This document shows positions 44,267 to 52,405 of a stretch of 64,000 bases of DNA, piece after piece (the first letter of the stretch is position 1; every line of letters begins with the position of its first letter). Source of the stretch: an uncultured Macellibacteroides sp. (GTDB taxonomy: Bacteria; Bacteroidota; Bacteroidia; Bacteroidales; Tannerellaceae). The notes below the pieces were generated by a model. The model was given only the letters and a program-made list of their open reading frames with translations, searched no databases and was not told the origin of the DNA. Location: contig NZ_OY762974.1 in assembly GCF_963667135.1 (NCBI RefSeq), forward strand, positions 2,480,001 to 2,544,000, given 5' to 3'. The position numbers were made by a program, and so were the translations under genes.

Positions 44267-45088
44267 ATGGCTTTTATAAAAATAACAGAACAACCGTCTT
44301 TGTACGACGACCTGGAAAAGAAATCGGTAAAGGAATTGCTGGAAGAGATTAACGAGGAAGATCAACGAGTGGCGATTGCCGTACAGAAGGCGATTCCCCA
44401 GATTGAAAAGCTGGTTACTCAGATTGTACCACGCATGAAGCAAGGCGGACGAATTTTCTATATGGGTGCCGGAACCAGCGGACGTTTGGGAGTATTGGAT
44501 GCTTCGGAGATACCGCCTACATTCGGAATGCCTCCTTCGTTGGTAGTGGGACTCATTGCCGGAGGTGATATGGCTCTTCGTAATCCGGTGGAGAATGCCG
44601 AAGACGATATGGAACGCGGCTGGATCGAATTGCAGGAACGTCATGTAAATGTAAAGGATACCGTAATAGGTATTGCTGCTTCGGGCACAACACCCTATGT
44701 ATTGGGCGCTTTGCGTAAAGCACGCGAAAACGGAATTCTTACAGCCTCTATCAGCAGTAATCCGGAAGCTCCTATTTCGAAAGAGGCGGATGTACCTATC
44801 GAAATGATTGTAGGTCCGGAGTTTGTTACCGGAAGTTCGCGTATGAAATCGGGAACGGGACAAAAGATGATTCTGAACATGATTACCACCACAACCATGA
44901 TTAAACTGGGACGGGTAAAAGGAAACCGGATGGTGAATATGCAGTTGTCCAACCAGAAACTGGTAGATCGCGGAACACGTATGGTAATGGAAGAGCTGCA
45001 TCTGGAATACGACCAGTCTCAGCGCTTGTTGCTTATGTATGGTTCGGTGAAGAATGCCGTTGATGCCTATCTCGATAATAATAAATAA
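44267..45088 (+). CDS. murQ: N-acetylmuramic acid 6-phosphate etherase
   Basis: A 273-residue cytosolic SIS-domain lyase that splits the lactyl ether of MurNAc-6-P to give GlcNAc-6-P and D-lactate. Family marks: FYMGAGTSGRLGVLDASEIP with the catalytic-region glutamate, then IGIAASGTTPYVLGAL, EFVTGSSRMKSGTGQKMILN and LGRVKGNRMVNM. It follows murK directly and is slightly shorter than the E. coli enzyme at the C-terminus. GlcNAc-6-P from this step can enter amino-sugar metabolism, to which the glmS gene at 18150 also belongs. Confidence 0.97.
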   Translation: MAFIKITEQPSLYDDLEKKSVKELLEEINEEDQRVAIAVQKAIPQIEKLVTQIVPRMKQGGRIFYMGAGTSGRLGVLDASEIPPTFGMPPSLVVGLIAGGDMALRNPVENAEDDMERGWIELQERHVNVKDTVIGIAASGTTPYVLGALRKARENGILTASISSNPEAPISKEADVPIEMIVGPEFVTGSSRMKSGTGQKMILNMITTTTMIKLGRVKGNRMVNMQLSNQKLVDRGTRMVMEELHLEYDQSQRLLLMYGSVKNAVDAYLDNNK

Positions 45089-45096
45089 TCGTATCG

Positions 45097-46938
45097 ATGA
45101 AACGTATACTCAATCTTATCATCCTTTGCGTGTTTATGGTATCCGCACACGCAAAGGATTTTCGTTTTGCCCTCTTTACCGACCTGCATATCACGCACAG
45201 CACAACAGCTGCCGAAGATTTGCAGAAGGCGGTTAACCAGGTAAATGCCACTCCCGAACTCGATTTTGTAATTGTATCTGGCGATGTTACGGAAGAAGGT
45301 GACCGCGCTTCGCTTGAAAAGGCGAAGTCTATCCTTGACAAGCTGAATGTGAAGTACTACATCACATCGGGCAATCATGAAACCAAATGGAGCGAATCCG
45401 GATGCACCGATTTTAATGAGGTGTTCGGTTCGGACCGTTTCCGTTTCGAACACGATGGTTACCTGTTTCTTGGCTTTAACTCCGGACCAGTAATGCGTAT
45501 GTCCGACGGACATGTTGCTCCGCAGGATATTTCCTGGCTAAAGAACGAACTTACAAAGGCAGGAGCCGATAAACCGGTGGTGCTGGTAAGCCATTATCCT
45601 CTTCGCGACGGCGATGTGGATAACTGGTACGAAGTAACCGATGTAGTTCGCAACTACAACATCAAGGTAATGCTTGGTGGTCATTATCACAGCAATAAAC
45701 AATGGAGTTACGATGGAATTCCCGGTATACTGAACCGCTCTACGCTTAGGGCAAAGGAACCGGTGGGCGGATATTCGGTCTACGAGGTAACTTCCGATTC
45801 CATACGTGTATCCGAGCAACTTATTGGAGGAGAACCTAAACGTTGGGGTGGTGTGTCGTTGAAGGAAACCTACTACACTACCGACAATTCATCCTATGCC
45901 CGTCCGGATTTCTCGGTGAATAAAAGCTATCCCCGGGTACAACGGAGCTGGTCGACCGCTACAGGAAAAGGCATCTATTCGTCGCCGGTTGTCTATGAAA
46001 ACAAGGTTTATGTAGGCGACGATCTGGGGTTTCTGACCTGTTTTGCGCTGAAAGACGGCAAACATAAGTGGGAGTTTAAAACAGACGCACGCATTGTAGG
46101 GACACCAGCTGCTGCCAATGGGGTAGTGGTGTTCGGTTCTGCTGATGCAAACATATACGGAATCAACGCCAAAAGCGGTAAGCTGATGTGGAAACATGCC
46201 TCTTCCAAAGCCGTACTGGGAGCCGTTACCATCGAAAAGGGAATCGCTTACATTGGCGGAAGCAACGGTTCCTTCTACGCCATCGACATAAAGAGTGGCA
46301 AGCTTCGCTGGGAATTCACCGGAGTAAAAGGATATATCGAAACCCGTCCGCTTATTTACGACGGTAAAGTACTATTCGGTGCGTGGGACAATAACCTGTA
46401 CGCATTAGATAAAGCTACAGGTAAAAAGCTATGGTCGTGGGATGCCAACCTTACCCGCATGCATTTCTCTCCTGCTGCAGTGTGGCCGGTTGCGGCCGAC
46501 GGACGCGTATTTGTAACTGCACCCGACCGGACGATGAGCGCCATCAACGCGACAACCGGCGAAACCCTTTGGCGTACAAACCAATCGGTTGTAAGGGAAA
46601 CCATCGGATTATCGGGCGATAAACAACGGCTGTACAGCAAAACCATGCAGGATAGTCTGGTTTGCTATGCGGCCTCTTCCGAGCCAAAAGAACTATGGGC
46701 GTGCAACGTAGGCTTCGGGTACGAACATGCTCCCTCTATGCCCGTCGAAAAAGACGGAGTTGTATTTGGAAGTACCCGAAGCGGACTTATCTTTGCCGTG
46801 GATGCTTTTACGGGAAAACTCCTTTGGAAACATAAGGTAGGCAATTCCCTGATCAGCACGGTGGTTCCGTTAAGTAAAACGCGCTGCCTGTATACCAGCA
46901 CCGAAGGGATTGTTGGAATGTTGGAGATACGTAAATGA
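45097..46938 (+). CDS. Exported metallophosphoesterase fused to a PQQ-type beta-propeller
   Basis: A 613-residue protein with a Sec signal ending near VSAHA. Residues about 22-235 are a calcineurin-type phosphoesterase with all metal motifs: LFTDLHIT, VSGDVTEE, SGNHETKW, VSHYPL and LGGHYHSN. Residues about 290-610 hold repeated propeller blades of the BamB/PQQ type (VYVGDDLGFLTCFALKDG, AIDIKSGKLRWEF, ALDKATGKKLWSW, AVDAFTGKLLWKH). It follows murQ by 8 bp, so it belongs to the salvage operon. A phosphate ester in the cell wall, such as a phosphorylated or lipid-linked glycan, would be a reasonable substrate, but nothing in the sequence shows it. Confidence 0.85.
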   Translation: MKRILNLIILCVFMVSAHAKDFRFALFTDLHITHSTTAAEDLQKAVNQVNATPELDFVIVSGDVTEEGDRASLEKAKSILDKLNVKYYITSGNHETKWSESGCTDFNEVFGSDRFRFEHDGYLFLGFNSGPVMRMSDGHVAPQDISWLKNELTKAGADKPVVLVSHYPLRDGDVDNWYEVTDVVRNYNIKVMLGGHYHSNKQWSYDGIPGILNRSTLRAKEPVGGYSVYEVTSDSIRVSEQLIGGEPKRWGGVSLKETYYTTDNSSYARPDFSVNKSYPRVQRSWSTATGKGIYSSPVVYENKVYVGDDLGFLTCFALKDGKHKWEFKTDARIVGTPAAANGVVVFGSADANIYGINAKSGKLMWKHASSKAVLGAVTIEKGIAYIGGSNGSFYAIDIKSGKLRWEFTGVKGYIETRPLIYDGKVLFGAWDNNLYALDKATGKKLWSWDANLTRMHFSPAAVWPVAADGRVFVTAPDRTMSAINATTGETLWRTNQSVVRETIGLSGDKQRLYSKTMQDSLVCYAASSEPKELWACNVGFGYEHAPSMPVEKDGVVFGSTRSGLIFAVDAFTGKLLWKHKVGNSLISTVVPLSKTRCLYTSTEGIVGMLEIRK

Positions 46939-46975
46939 AAATGATGTGTGGTAGAAATTTGTAAACCGTAAGAAT

Positions 46976-48166
46976 ATGTCAAAGTTCTTTTTTGCATTTG
47001 GAATGCTTTTGTTTTCGCTGCAACTGATTGCTCAACCACTGCAACGTGTTAATCCTAAAAGAGTAGGGATGGACCCAAAAAAGTTTGTTTATGCCGATGA
47101 AGTAATTCAGAAAGCCATCGATAACCGGGAGATACCCGGAGCCGTACTGGCAGTAGTCCGTAACGGAAAGATGGCTTACATCAAGGCTTATGGCAACAAA
47201 CAGGTTTATCCGGATACCGTGGCGATGACGGTAAATACGGTGTTCGATCTTGCCTCTGTAAGCAAATCTGTATCTACAGCCATATGTGCTATGGTTCTGC
47301 TTGAACAGGGAAAGATCCGTTTGCTGGATAACGTAAGCCTTTATATTCCGGGATTCGAAGGATGGGAAGACGAAGCCGGAAAAAAAACCAATATAAAGAT
47401 TGTAGATCTGCTTACGCATACATCGGGTTTACCTCCTTATGCCAATGTGGCTGAGGTAAAAGCTAACTATGGTTCGCCAAATCCTTCGGGATTGATCACG
47501 TACATTTCCACCTGTAAAAGAGACTTTGCCCCGAAAAGTAAGTTTCAGTACAGCTGTCTGAACTACATAACTTTGCAACGAATTATCGAAACCGTATCGG
47601 GACAGAATCTGCGTGACTTTGCCAAGCAGCATGTTTTCGATGTGCTGGGGATGACTAGCACTGACTATAAACCGACCGGAGAGCTGCTTGCCCGTTGCGC
47701 GTCGACTGAGAAGCAACCGGACGGCTCTGTGTTGAAAGGCGAAGTGCACGACCCTCTGGCCCGGATTATGAACGGAGGAATCTCTGGCAATGCCGGCGTT
47801 TTCTCTACGGCAGACGACCTGGCTATTCTGGCAACCGCATTATTGAATGGTGGCGAGTATCACAAAAAACGGATTCTGGGACCACAAACCGTTAGAGCCA
47901 TGCGTACAGTTCCCCGCGAAGTGTCCTCATTCGGACGAACATTGGGCTGGGATATTTACTCTCCCTACGCGTCTAACACAGGAGATCTGTTTAGTTCTTA
48001 TACCTTTGGACATACGGGCTATACGGGAACATCCTTTGTGGTTGATCCGTATACCAATACGGCTGTTATCCTGCTTACTAATGCTGTTCACCCGGAGGAC
48101 AAAGGAAGTGTGGTACGCCTGCGTTCACTGGTTGCAAACATCGTTGCCGGTGCCATTGTAGAGTAA
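46976..48166 (+). CDS. Exported serine hydrolase (beta-lactamase/PBP-like)
   Basis: A 396-residue protein with a Sec signal ending near LQLIAQ. The SxxK motif is SVSK (Ser94, Lys97), the third motif is HTGYTG, and the second is YSC (Tyr192-Cys194), where many relatives have YSN or YSD. Members of this group include penicillin-binding-protein-like peptidases, esterases and serine hydrolases fused to NagZ in other Bacteroidetes. As the last gene of the salvage block it may trim D-amino-acid peptides or wall esters. No terminator was seen close after it; the 3' region contains the repeats at 48205-48424. Confidence 0.85.
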   Translation: MSKFFFAFGMLLFSLQLIAQPLQRVNPKRVGMDPKKFVYADEVIQKAIDNREIPGAVLAVVRNGKMAYIKAYGNKQVYPDTVAMTVNTVFDLASVSKSVSTAICAMVLLEQGKIRLLDNVSLYIPGFEGWEDEAGKKTNIKIVDLLTHTSGLPPYANVAEVKANYGSPNPSGLITYISTCKRDFAPKSKFQYSCLNYITLQRIIETVSGQNLRDFAKQHVFDVLGMTSTDYKPTGELLARCASTEKQPDGSVLKGEVHDPLARIMNGGISGNAGVFSTADDLAILATALLNGGEYHKKRILGPQTVRAMRTVPREVSSFGRTLGWDIYSPYASNTGDLFSSYTFGHTGYTGTSFVVDPYTNTAVILLTNAVHPEDKGSVVRLRSLVANIVAGAIVE

Positions 48167-48204
48167 AAACAGGACTCAGTTTCTTTGATATTTCCTCTAT
48201 TATA

Positions 48205-48334
48205 TAGATCATAAACATCAAATTCAAGCATCGCCCTTCTTATACGGAATTTATGCATCCTATAACTAGCGGCCGCACTACAGTCTTTTATAGTTTATAC
48301 TACTACAATCTATCTCTTTGATGCTTATGATCTA
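48205..48334. repeat. 130-bp segment bounded by 18-bp inverted repeats
   Basis: TAGATCATAAACATCAAA at 48205 and TTTGATGCTTATGATCTA at 48317 are inverted copies with one mismatch. The inner 94 bp have no gene. It could be a miniature mobile element or a long hairpin; no target duplication is evident. Confidence 0.5.
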
Positions 48335-48336
48335 TT

Positions 48337-48424
48337 CATCGGACCTGGGTCAACTTATCATCGGACCCAGGTTGATATTTCATCGGACCATGGTCAAACA
48401 ATTATCGGACCCGGGTCCGATGAT
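48337..48424. repeat. Four 22-bp tandem repeats with palindromic GGACCnnGGTC core
   Basis: Units start at 48337, 48359, 48381 and 48403, exactly 22 bp apart. Each begins (C/T)ATCGGACC, then two variable bases and GGT(C/T). The last unit contains the perfect 18-bp palindrome ATCGGACCCGGGTCCGAT (48404-48421). Confidence 0.85.
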
Positions 48425-48440
48425 TAGATCGTCGCATTCA

Positions 48441-50071
48441 CAGGGCAGACGCATATTATTATAGAGCTAAAAGTCCTAGGTGTATCATTTAATATGTACG
48501 TATATGATGCAGTATTTCAATATATTACACATCAAATCTTTGATGCTCTATATGTCTTCTTCACCGAATGTTGCTAACATAAACTAACATTAAAATGGGC
48601 ATAATTAGTATTTATAAACATATTGAGCGTTATAAAATTTGCTTCATAGATAACAACCTTCTCTGAAAATTGGATCTTTCTTTTTACAACGATAATTTCG
48701 TTAAGTTGAATAATCAAATCAGAACGTTTATGTTATGTCTGGAATCATATTGACATTACTTAAAAGAGACCAAAAACAGTAATTATAACTACGAAAAGAA
48801 AGATAATAAATGTCCAAAACAATCACTTAAATACATTGATATCTCAGTAAATATTTATATATTTGTTTTATTATCAACGTATTAAATATACAAATATATG
48901 ACATTGCTTGCATTTGCTTCAAGTATTGAAGACTATCGTTTTGACAGGAATAAAGTTCATTCAGCCGAAACTATTATTTATATTACGTTAGCTGCCGTTA
49001 TTTGTGGGGCCGAGACATGGAACGAAATAGAGGATTTCGGTCGGTGTAAAATTGATTTTTTCTCTCGCACTATTCCTTCTTTTAATGGAATACCCTCACA
49101 TGATACTTTTAACCGATTTTTCACAGTATTGGATTCCACCTATTTTGAAAATCAATTCAGAGAATGGGTTAAGTGTATTTGTGGAAAGTATAAAGGAGTG
49201 GTTGCTATTGACGGCAAAACAATATGCGGAGCATATGAGTCTGAAGAGGCTAAATTGTTGCGAGGTACCTACCTAAAACCCTCGAGCCCCCAATACAAAC
49301 TTCACATGGTAAGTGCCTGGGCCGCTGACAATGGAATAAGCCTTGGACAAATCAAAACAGAGGAAAAATCGAATGAAATTACCGCTATCCCCGAACTATT
49401 AGAGGCATTAGATATTAAAGAGTGTATAATCACTATTGATGCTATGGGATGTCAAAAGACTATAGCATCTAAAATAATAGAAAAAGAAGCAGATTACGTT
49501 TTGGCTGTTAAAAACAACCATAAGCATTTATATAGAAAAATCAAACATTTTTTCACCATTTGGAGAGCTGAGAAGCCTAACCGGGTAAGTGTTTACGAGA
49601 ATACCGAGACTGGACATGGCCGTTTGGAAAAAAGAACTTGCATAGTCTGTGACAATCTATACTGGTTAAATGCTAACGATTACACCCAATGGGCTGGATT
49701 AAAAACATTTGTCTGTGTGCTTACGGAACGTACCATTCCCGGCGAAAATGGACCTCGTAAACAAAAAGAAACCAGATACTATATTTCTTCATTAGTTTTG
49801 GATGCTGAATTAATTGCTAATTCAGTCCGAAAACATTGGTCTGTTGAAAATAATTTACATTGGCAGTTGGATGTCTCGTTTAATGAAGATTACGGACGAA
49901 AGAAGAACAATGCCGCTGTAAACTTTTCTCTTGTCTCAAAAACAGCTTTATCTATGTTAAAGCACTATGAAAGCAAAAGTAGTATTGCTCGCAAAAGAAA
50001 AACAGCCGGATGGTCTGACGACGTTCTGCAAGGCATACTTTCTGTGGATAAATTTTAATGCGTCTGCCCTG
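48441..50071 (+). mobile_element. Complete ISAs1-family insertion sequence, 1631 bp
   Basis: The ends are perfect 14-bp inverted repeats, CAGGGCAGACGCAT (48441-48454) and its complement (50058-50071). They are flanked by the direct repeat TCGCATTCA (48432-48440 and 50072-50080), a 9-bp target duplication within the 8-10 bp typical of the family. One transposase gene fills the right part; its stop codon touches the right inverted repeat. About 440 bp of AT-rich DNA between the left repeat and the transposase is long for this family. Confidence 0.9.
48898..50058 (+). CDS. ISAs1-family (H-repeat type) DDE transposase
   Basis: A 386-residue full-length transposase. The N-terminal H-repeat-associated domain has SIEDYRFDRNKVHSAETII and GIPSHDTFNRFF. 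The DDE domain has the first Asp in VVAIDGKTICGAYE, the second in CIITIDAMGCQKTIA with YVLAVKNNHKHLY, and the Glu in the family signature HWSVENNLHWQLDVSFNEDY. The frame is intact and the terminal repeats are perfect, so the element may still be active. The 456 bp from the left end to the start codon may carry its promoter. Confidence 0.95.
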   Translation: MTLLAFASSIEDYRFDRNKVHSAETIIYITLAAVICGAETWNEIEDFGRCKIDFFSRTIPSFNGIPSHDTFNRFFTVLDSTYFENQFREWVKCICGKYKGVVAIDGKTICGAYESEEAKLLRGTYLKPSSPQYKLHMVSAWAADNGISLGQIKTEEKSNEITAIPELLEALDIKECIITIDAMGCQKTIASKIIEKEADYVLAVKNNHKHLYRKIKHFFTIWRAEKPNRVSVYENTETGHGRLEKRTCIVCDNLYWLNANDYTQWAGLKTFVCVLTERTIPGENGPRKQKETRYYISSLVLDAELIANSVRKHWSVENNLHWQLDVSFNEDYGRKKNNAAVNFSLVSKTALSMLKHYESKSSIARKRKTAGWSDDVLQGILSVDKF

Positions 50072-50107
50072 TCGCATTCAAATTTATAGATTACTATAGT
50101 GAAACTG

Positions 50108-51241
50108 CTACTTGCTGGAAGGATAATAATCAGTATACGTTAGTGTTCCGGGGAATTGAGTATATGCCTCAATGACTGCATCCGGGATTTGAACCGGAAA
50201 GAATCCTGAATCTGTTAAAGGTTTAAATGCATTGAAAATATATTCTCTATTGATTTCCGGAGTGTACAACTTAAGTTGACTCATCGTATTGACCGAAGTG
50301 GCCGACTGGATATCAAGGATTTCCACCTTTCCATTTGATTCAAAATCAAAATCTGTAAAGTTCAGATTGATGGTCTCTTCACGCTTTGCGTTTTTAAAAT
50401 AGATTCTCTTATTGGAAATATCAAAAACAACACTCCATTGAGTATGGTCATTTACTGTTACAGCCTGAAGAGCATCAAACGCTTTTCCAACGAGATTTAG
50501 CGAACCATTGGGCTTGTTTAATTTTTTAGCAGCAACTGCAAATAGTTGATTAACAGATAATGTTACGTCTTGTTTCCAATCAATATCATAGAAATTATTC
50601 CATTGAACCGGTTTTTCTCCACCCATAATATCGAATTGGCGAAGATAAGAAATGGATTCGTCGTACGTATTATTCGTCAACAAGGGAATCGGCAGTTGCT
50701 TATCAACATGGTAAATCATTTTGCCCTCAACAAATTCAATGGTTGCAGCTTTACCACTGGCATCGCACACTAAGAAATGAATACCTATTGGCAGTTCTTT
50801 CGAAATTCGTAAAAAAGAATCGCTTGCAATTACCTCGTCAACCGTTGAGGCCACGTCTAACTGATACTGAATCCACTGAAGGGGAGAGGTTGCTTTCCGA
50901 TTATCTATTTCAGGATATTTTGTTTTTGAAAGAATCATCAGGGCAACAACCAACCCTTTCTCATTCATTCCTTCATAAGGAAACTCCCGTCCAAATTGAT
51001 TAAAAGTCACACTGCCAAATTTGGAAGTCCAGCGCATTACGTTATCTTCATTACTAACCAACGCATATTTAGAAATGCCTTTGGGATTGTTAACCACAAA
51101 ACCACTTCCCACATTAAAATCGAAATTTCTGCCAAACACTATTTGACTACTATCTTTCAGTACAAAAGTGGTGCATGCCTCTACTTTGAGGAAGAAAAGA
51201 AACTGAAGCACGAAAAGAACCAAAACTAATTTTGCTTTCAT
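50108..51241 (-). CDS. Choloylglycine-hydrolase-family Ntn hydrolase (linear amide hydrolase)
   Basis: A 377-residue exported protein starting at MKAKLVLVLF (51241). The signal ends at VEA, exposing Cys23 (CTTFVL) as the N-terminal nucleophile. Arg38 and Asp41 (FGRNFDF) match Arg18 and Asp21 of bile salt hydrolases when counted from the catalytic Cys, and LTNNTYDES supplies a likely conserved Asn. Members cut bile salts, penicillin V or other N-acyl amides; this sequence does not settle which. The promoter (51269-51300) has two LytTR-type sites just upstream, and the LytTR regulator gene lies next to it on the same strand. The IS at 48441 inserted just past its 3' end. Confidence 0.87.
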   Translation of the reverse strand: MKAKLVLVLFVLQFLFFLKVEACTTFVLKDSSQIVFGRNFDFNVGSGFVVNNPKGISKYALVSNEDNVMRWTSKFGSVTFNQFGREFPYEGMNEKGLVVALMILSKTKYPEIDNRKATSPLQWIQYQLDVASTVDEVIASDSFLRISKELPIGIHFLVCDASGKAATIEFVEGKMIYHVDKQLPIPLLTNNTYDESISYLRQFDIMGGEKPVQWNNFYDIDWKQDVTLSVNQLFAVAAKKLNKPNGSLNLVGKAFDALQAVTVNDHTQWSVVFDISNKRIYFKNAKREETINLNFTDFDFESNGKVEILDIQSATSVNTMSQLKLYTPEINREYIFNAFKPLTDSGFFPVQIPDAVIEAYTQFPGTLTYTDYYPSSK

Positions 51242-51268
51242 TTTTATGTATATTAAAAATTGATGAAG

Positions 51269-51300
51269 CAAAACTAACGTGGATTTTATTGGACGCCAAA
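51269..51300 (-). promoter_or_regulatory. Promoter of the Ntn hydrolase gene
   Basis: On the minus strand TTTG (51297-51300), a 20-nt spacer and TAGTTTTG (51269-51276) fit the Bacteroidales consensus TTTG-N17-23-TAnnTTTG. The -7 box is about 28 bp from the start codon. Confidence 0.75.
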
Positions 51301-51305
51301 TTAAT

Positions 51306-51339
51306 GGTCCGAACGGAAAGAATTAGGTCCGAACGGAAA
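51306..51339 (-). promoter_or_regulatory. Two LytTR-type direct repeats
   Basis: TTTCCGTTCGGACC occurs twice on the minus strand (51326-51339 and 51306-51319), 20 bp apart, so on the same helix face. The core TCCGTTCGG fits the published LytTR consensus [TA][AC][CA]GTTN[AG][TG]. The nearer copy ends 5 bp from the -33 box, an activator position. Confidence 0.78.
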
Positions 51340-51352
51340 AGAGAGGTTCTTT

Positions 51353-52201
51353 TTATGTACAAATCTCTTTAATCTGGTTATTCCATTTCCGGGATACAGG
51401 AATGCATTCGGCATAGCCCTTAAGTTTCAGTTTGTATCCTGCGGCATTACCCGTTACTGAATCTATATTTACTTTGTTAGCGATGTAACTTTTATGACAA
51501 CGAAATAATTCGGTTATAGTTGGGTTATCCAGTTCAATCCCGGATAAAGAATATCTTAACAATTTATGTTTGGTGATGCCGTTATCTACATAAAACACAT
51601 CGATATAATTATCTACTGAGGTTATAAACAATAGAGAATGGAGGGAAAGTGTTAAACTATCATTCTTATTATCCGAATTCAATACCACAATTTGGCCTTT
51701 GTCTGAATCCTGCGATTTACTTTGTATAGAATTATTTATTTGAAGGGTAGTTCTTAATCTCTTTCTGAGAGTCAGGTTATAATGAATCAATACAAATAAG
51801 GTAACCGGGATGATGTTAATAGAGAGTATCATTCCCTGAAAGTAAAAAAAACCGGAAAAATAGAACTGGCCATCATTATATAAAAATGCGTTGATAATAA
51901 AACTTGAAGTGCCAATAAGAAAGAAAGAAACAATGATCCATAAGATGGTTATACCTAACGTATAGCTCCGGATGAAAATACGTTGTAATAAGAAGAATTG
52001 AAGAACCATGAGAAGGAGACCAATGCCTACGTATAAGCCTACGGCCAATACTTTTTCATTAAATGTTTGAAGATTATAAAGTCCATAAGGCTCAAAAATC
52101 CATAGAAATAAGAATCCGAACAGAGCAACTCCAAGTACAAACCAGTATCTGAATGCCTTACTTTCCAATAAATCGTATGGTCTTTTAAATAGATTATTCA
52201 T
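51353..52201 (-). CDS. Membrane-anchored LytTR transcriptional regulator
   Basis: A 282-residue protein. Four membrane helices lie at about residues 17-35, 50-73, 80-104 and 116-140 (including VGIGLLLMVLQFFLL and ILWIIVSFFLIG). A linker follows, and then a LytTR DNA-binding domain at about 185-280 (LLFITSVDNYIDVFYVDNG, ELFRCHKSYIANKVNID, CIPVSRKWNNQIKEI). There is no receiver domain, so it may sense a membrane or envelope signal directly. Two LytTR-consensus sites lie between it and the hydrolase gene downstream. A -7 box (TATATTTG, minus strand) is at 52242-52249. Confidence 0.9.
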   Translation of the reverse strand: MNNLFKRPYDLLESKAFRYWFVLGVALFGFLFLWIFEPYGLYNLQTFNEKVLAVGLYVGIGLLLMVLQFFLLQRIFIRSYTLGITILWIIVSFFLIGTSSFIINAFLYNDGQFYFSGFFYFQGMILSINIIPVTLFVLIHYNLTLRKRLRTTLQINNSIQSKSQDSDKGQIVVLNSDNKNDSLTLSLHSLLFITSVDNYIDVFYVDNGITKHKLLRYSLSGIELDNPTITELFRCHKSYIANKVNIDSVTGNAAGYKLKLKGYAECIPVSRKWNNQIKEICT

Positions 52202-52241
52202 GGTAAACAGTTAGCAATTTTTCAAATTAATCAAGCACCAT

Positions 52242-52249
52242 CAAATATA
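52242..52249 (-). promoter_or_regulatory. Probable -7 box of the LytTR gene
   Basis: TATATTTG on the minus strand, 41 bp upstream of the start codon, with a TTG about 22 bp further upstream as a partial -33 box. Confidence 0.5.
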
Positions 52250-52375
52250 CGGATATTTCCACGCTATCCCGCAATTGGGTTAAAATCATTTACAGCCAGT
52301 TAACAACTATATGTATGCAAGATGAAACAGCTTCTCAAAACAGTACAGATACCCCGGTAATTAGTAAAAAATAGA

Positions 52376-52383
52376 TAAATTTG
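52376..52383 (+). promoter_or_regulatory. Probable -7 box of the MFS gene
   Basis: TAAATTTG fits TAnnTTTG and lies 22 bp before the TTG start at 52406. Its closeness supports that start. Confidence 0.45.
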
Positions 52384-52405
52384 TGTCATTATTAAAAAAT
52401 ACACT

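Larger units (their letters stand above)
48167..48440. other. Intergenic repeats left of the insertion sequence
   Basis: Between the serine hydrolase and the IS there is an 18-bp inverted repeat pair (48205-48222 and 48317-48334) and then four 22-bp tandem units (48337-48424). No gene is seen. Without the IS this would be a convergent intergenic region of about 300 bp. Confidence 0.7.

Noticed and set aside
44252-45001. A 249-codon open frame on the minus strand
   Set aside because: Antisense to murQ, rich in His, Arg, Tyr and Ser, with no domain; murQ is well supported.
48269-48276. NotI site GCGGCCGC in AT-rich DNA, considered as cloning-vector residue
   Set aside because: The surrounding sequence is not vector-like and the site is a single 8-mer; chance or native sequence is more likely.
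48337-48424. CRISPR or integron-type repeat
   Set aside because: The 22-bp units are directly adjacent, with no spacers between repeats and no cas or integrase gene nearby.
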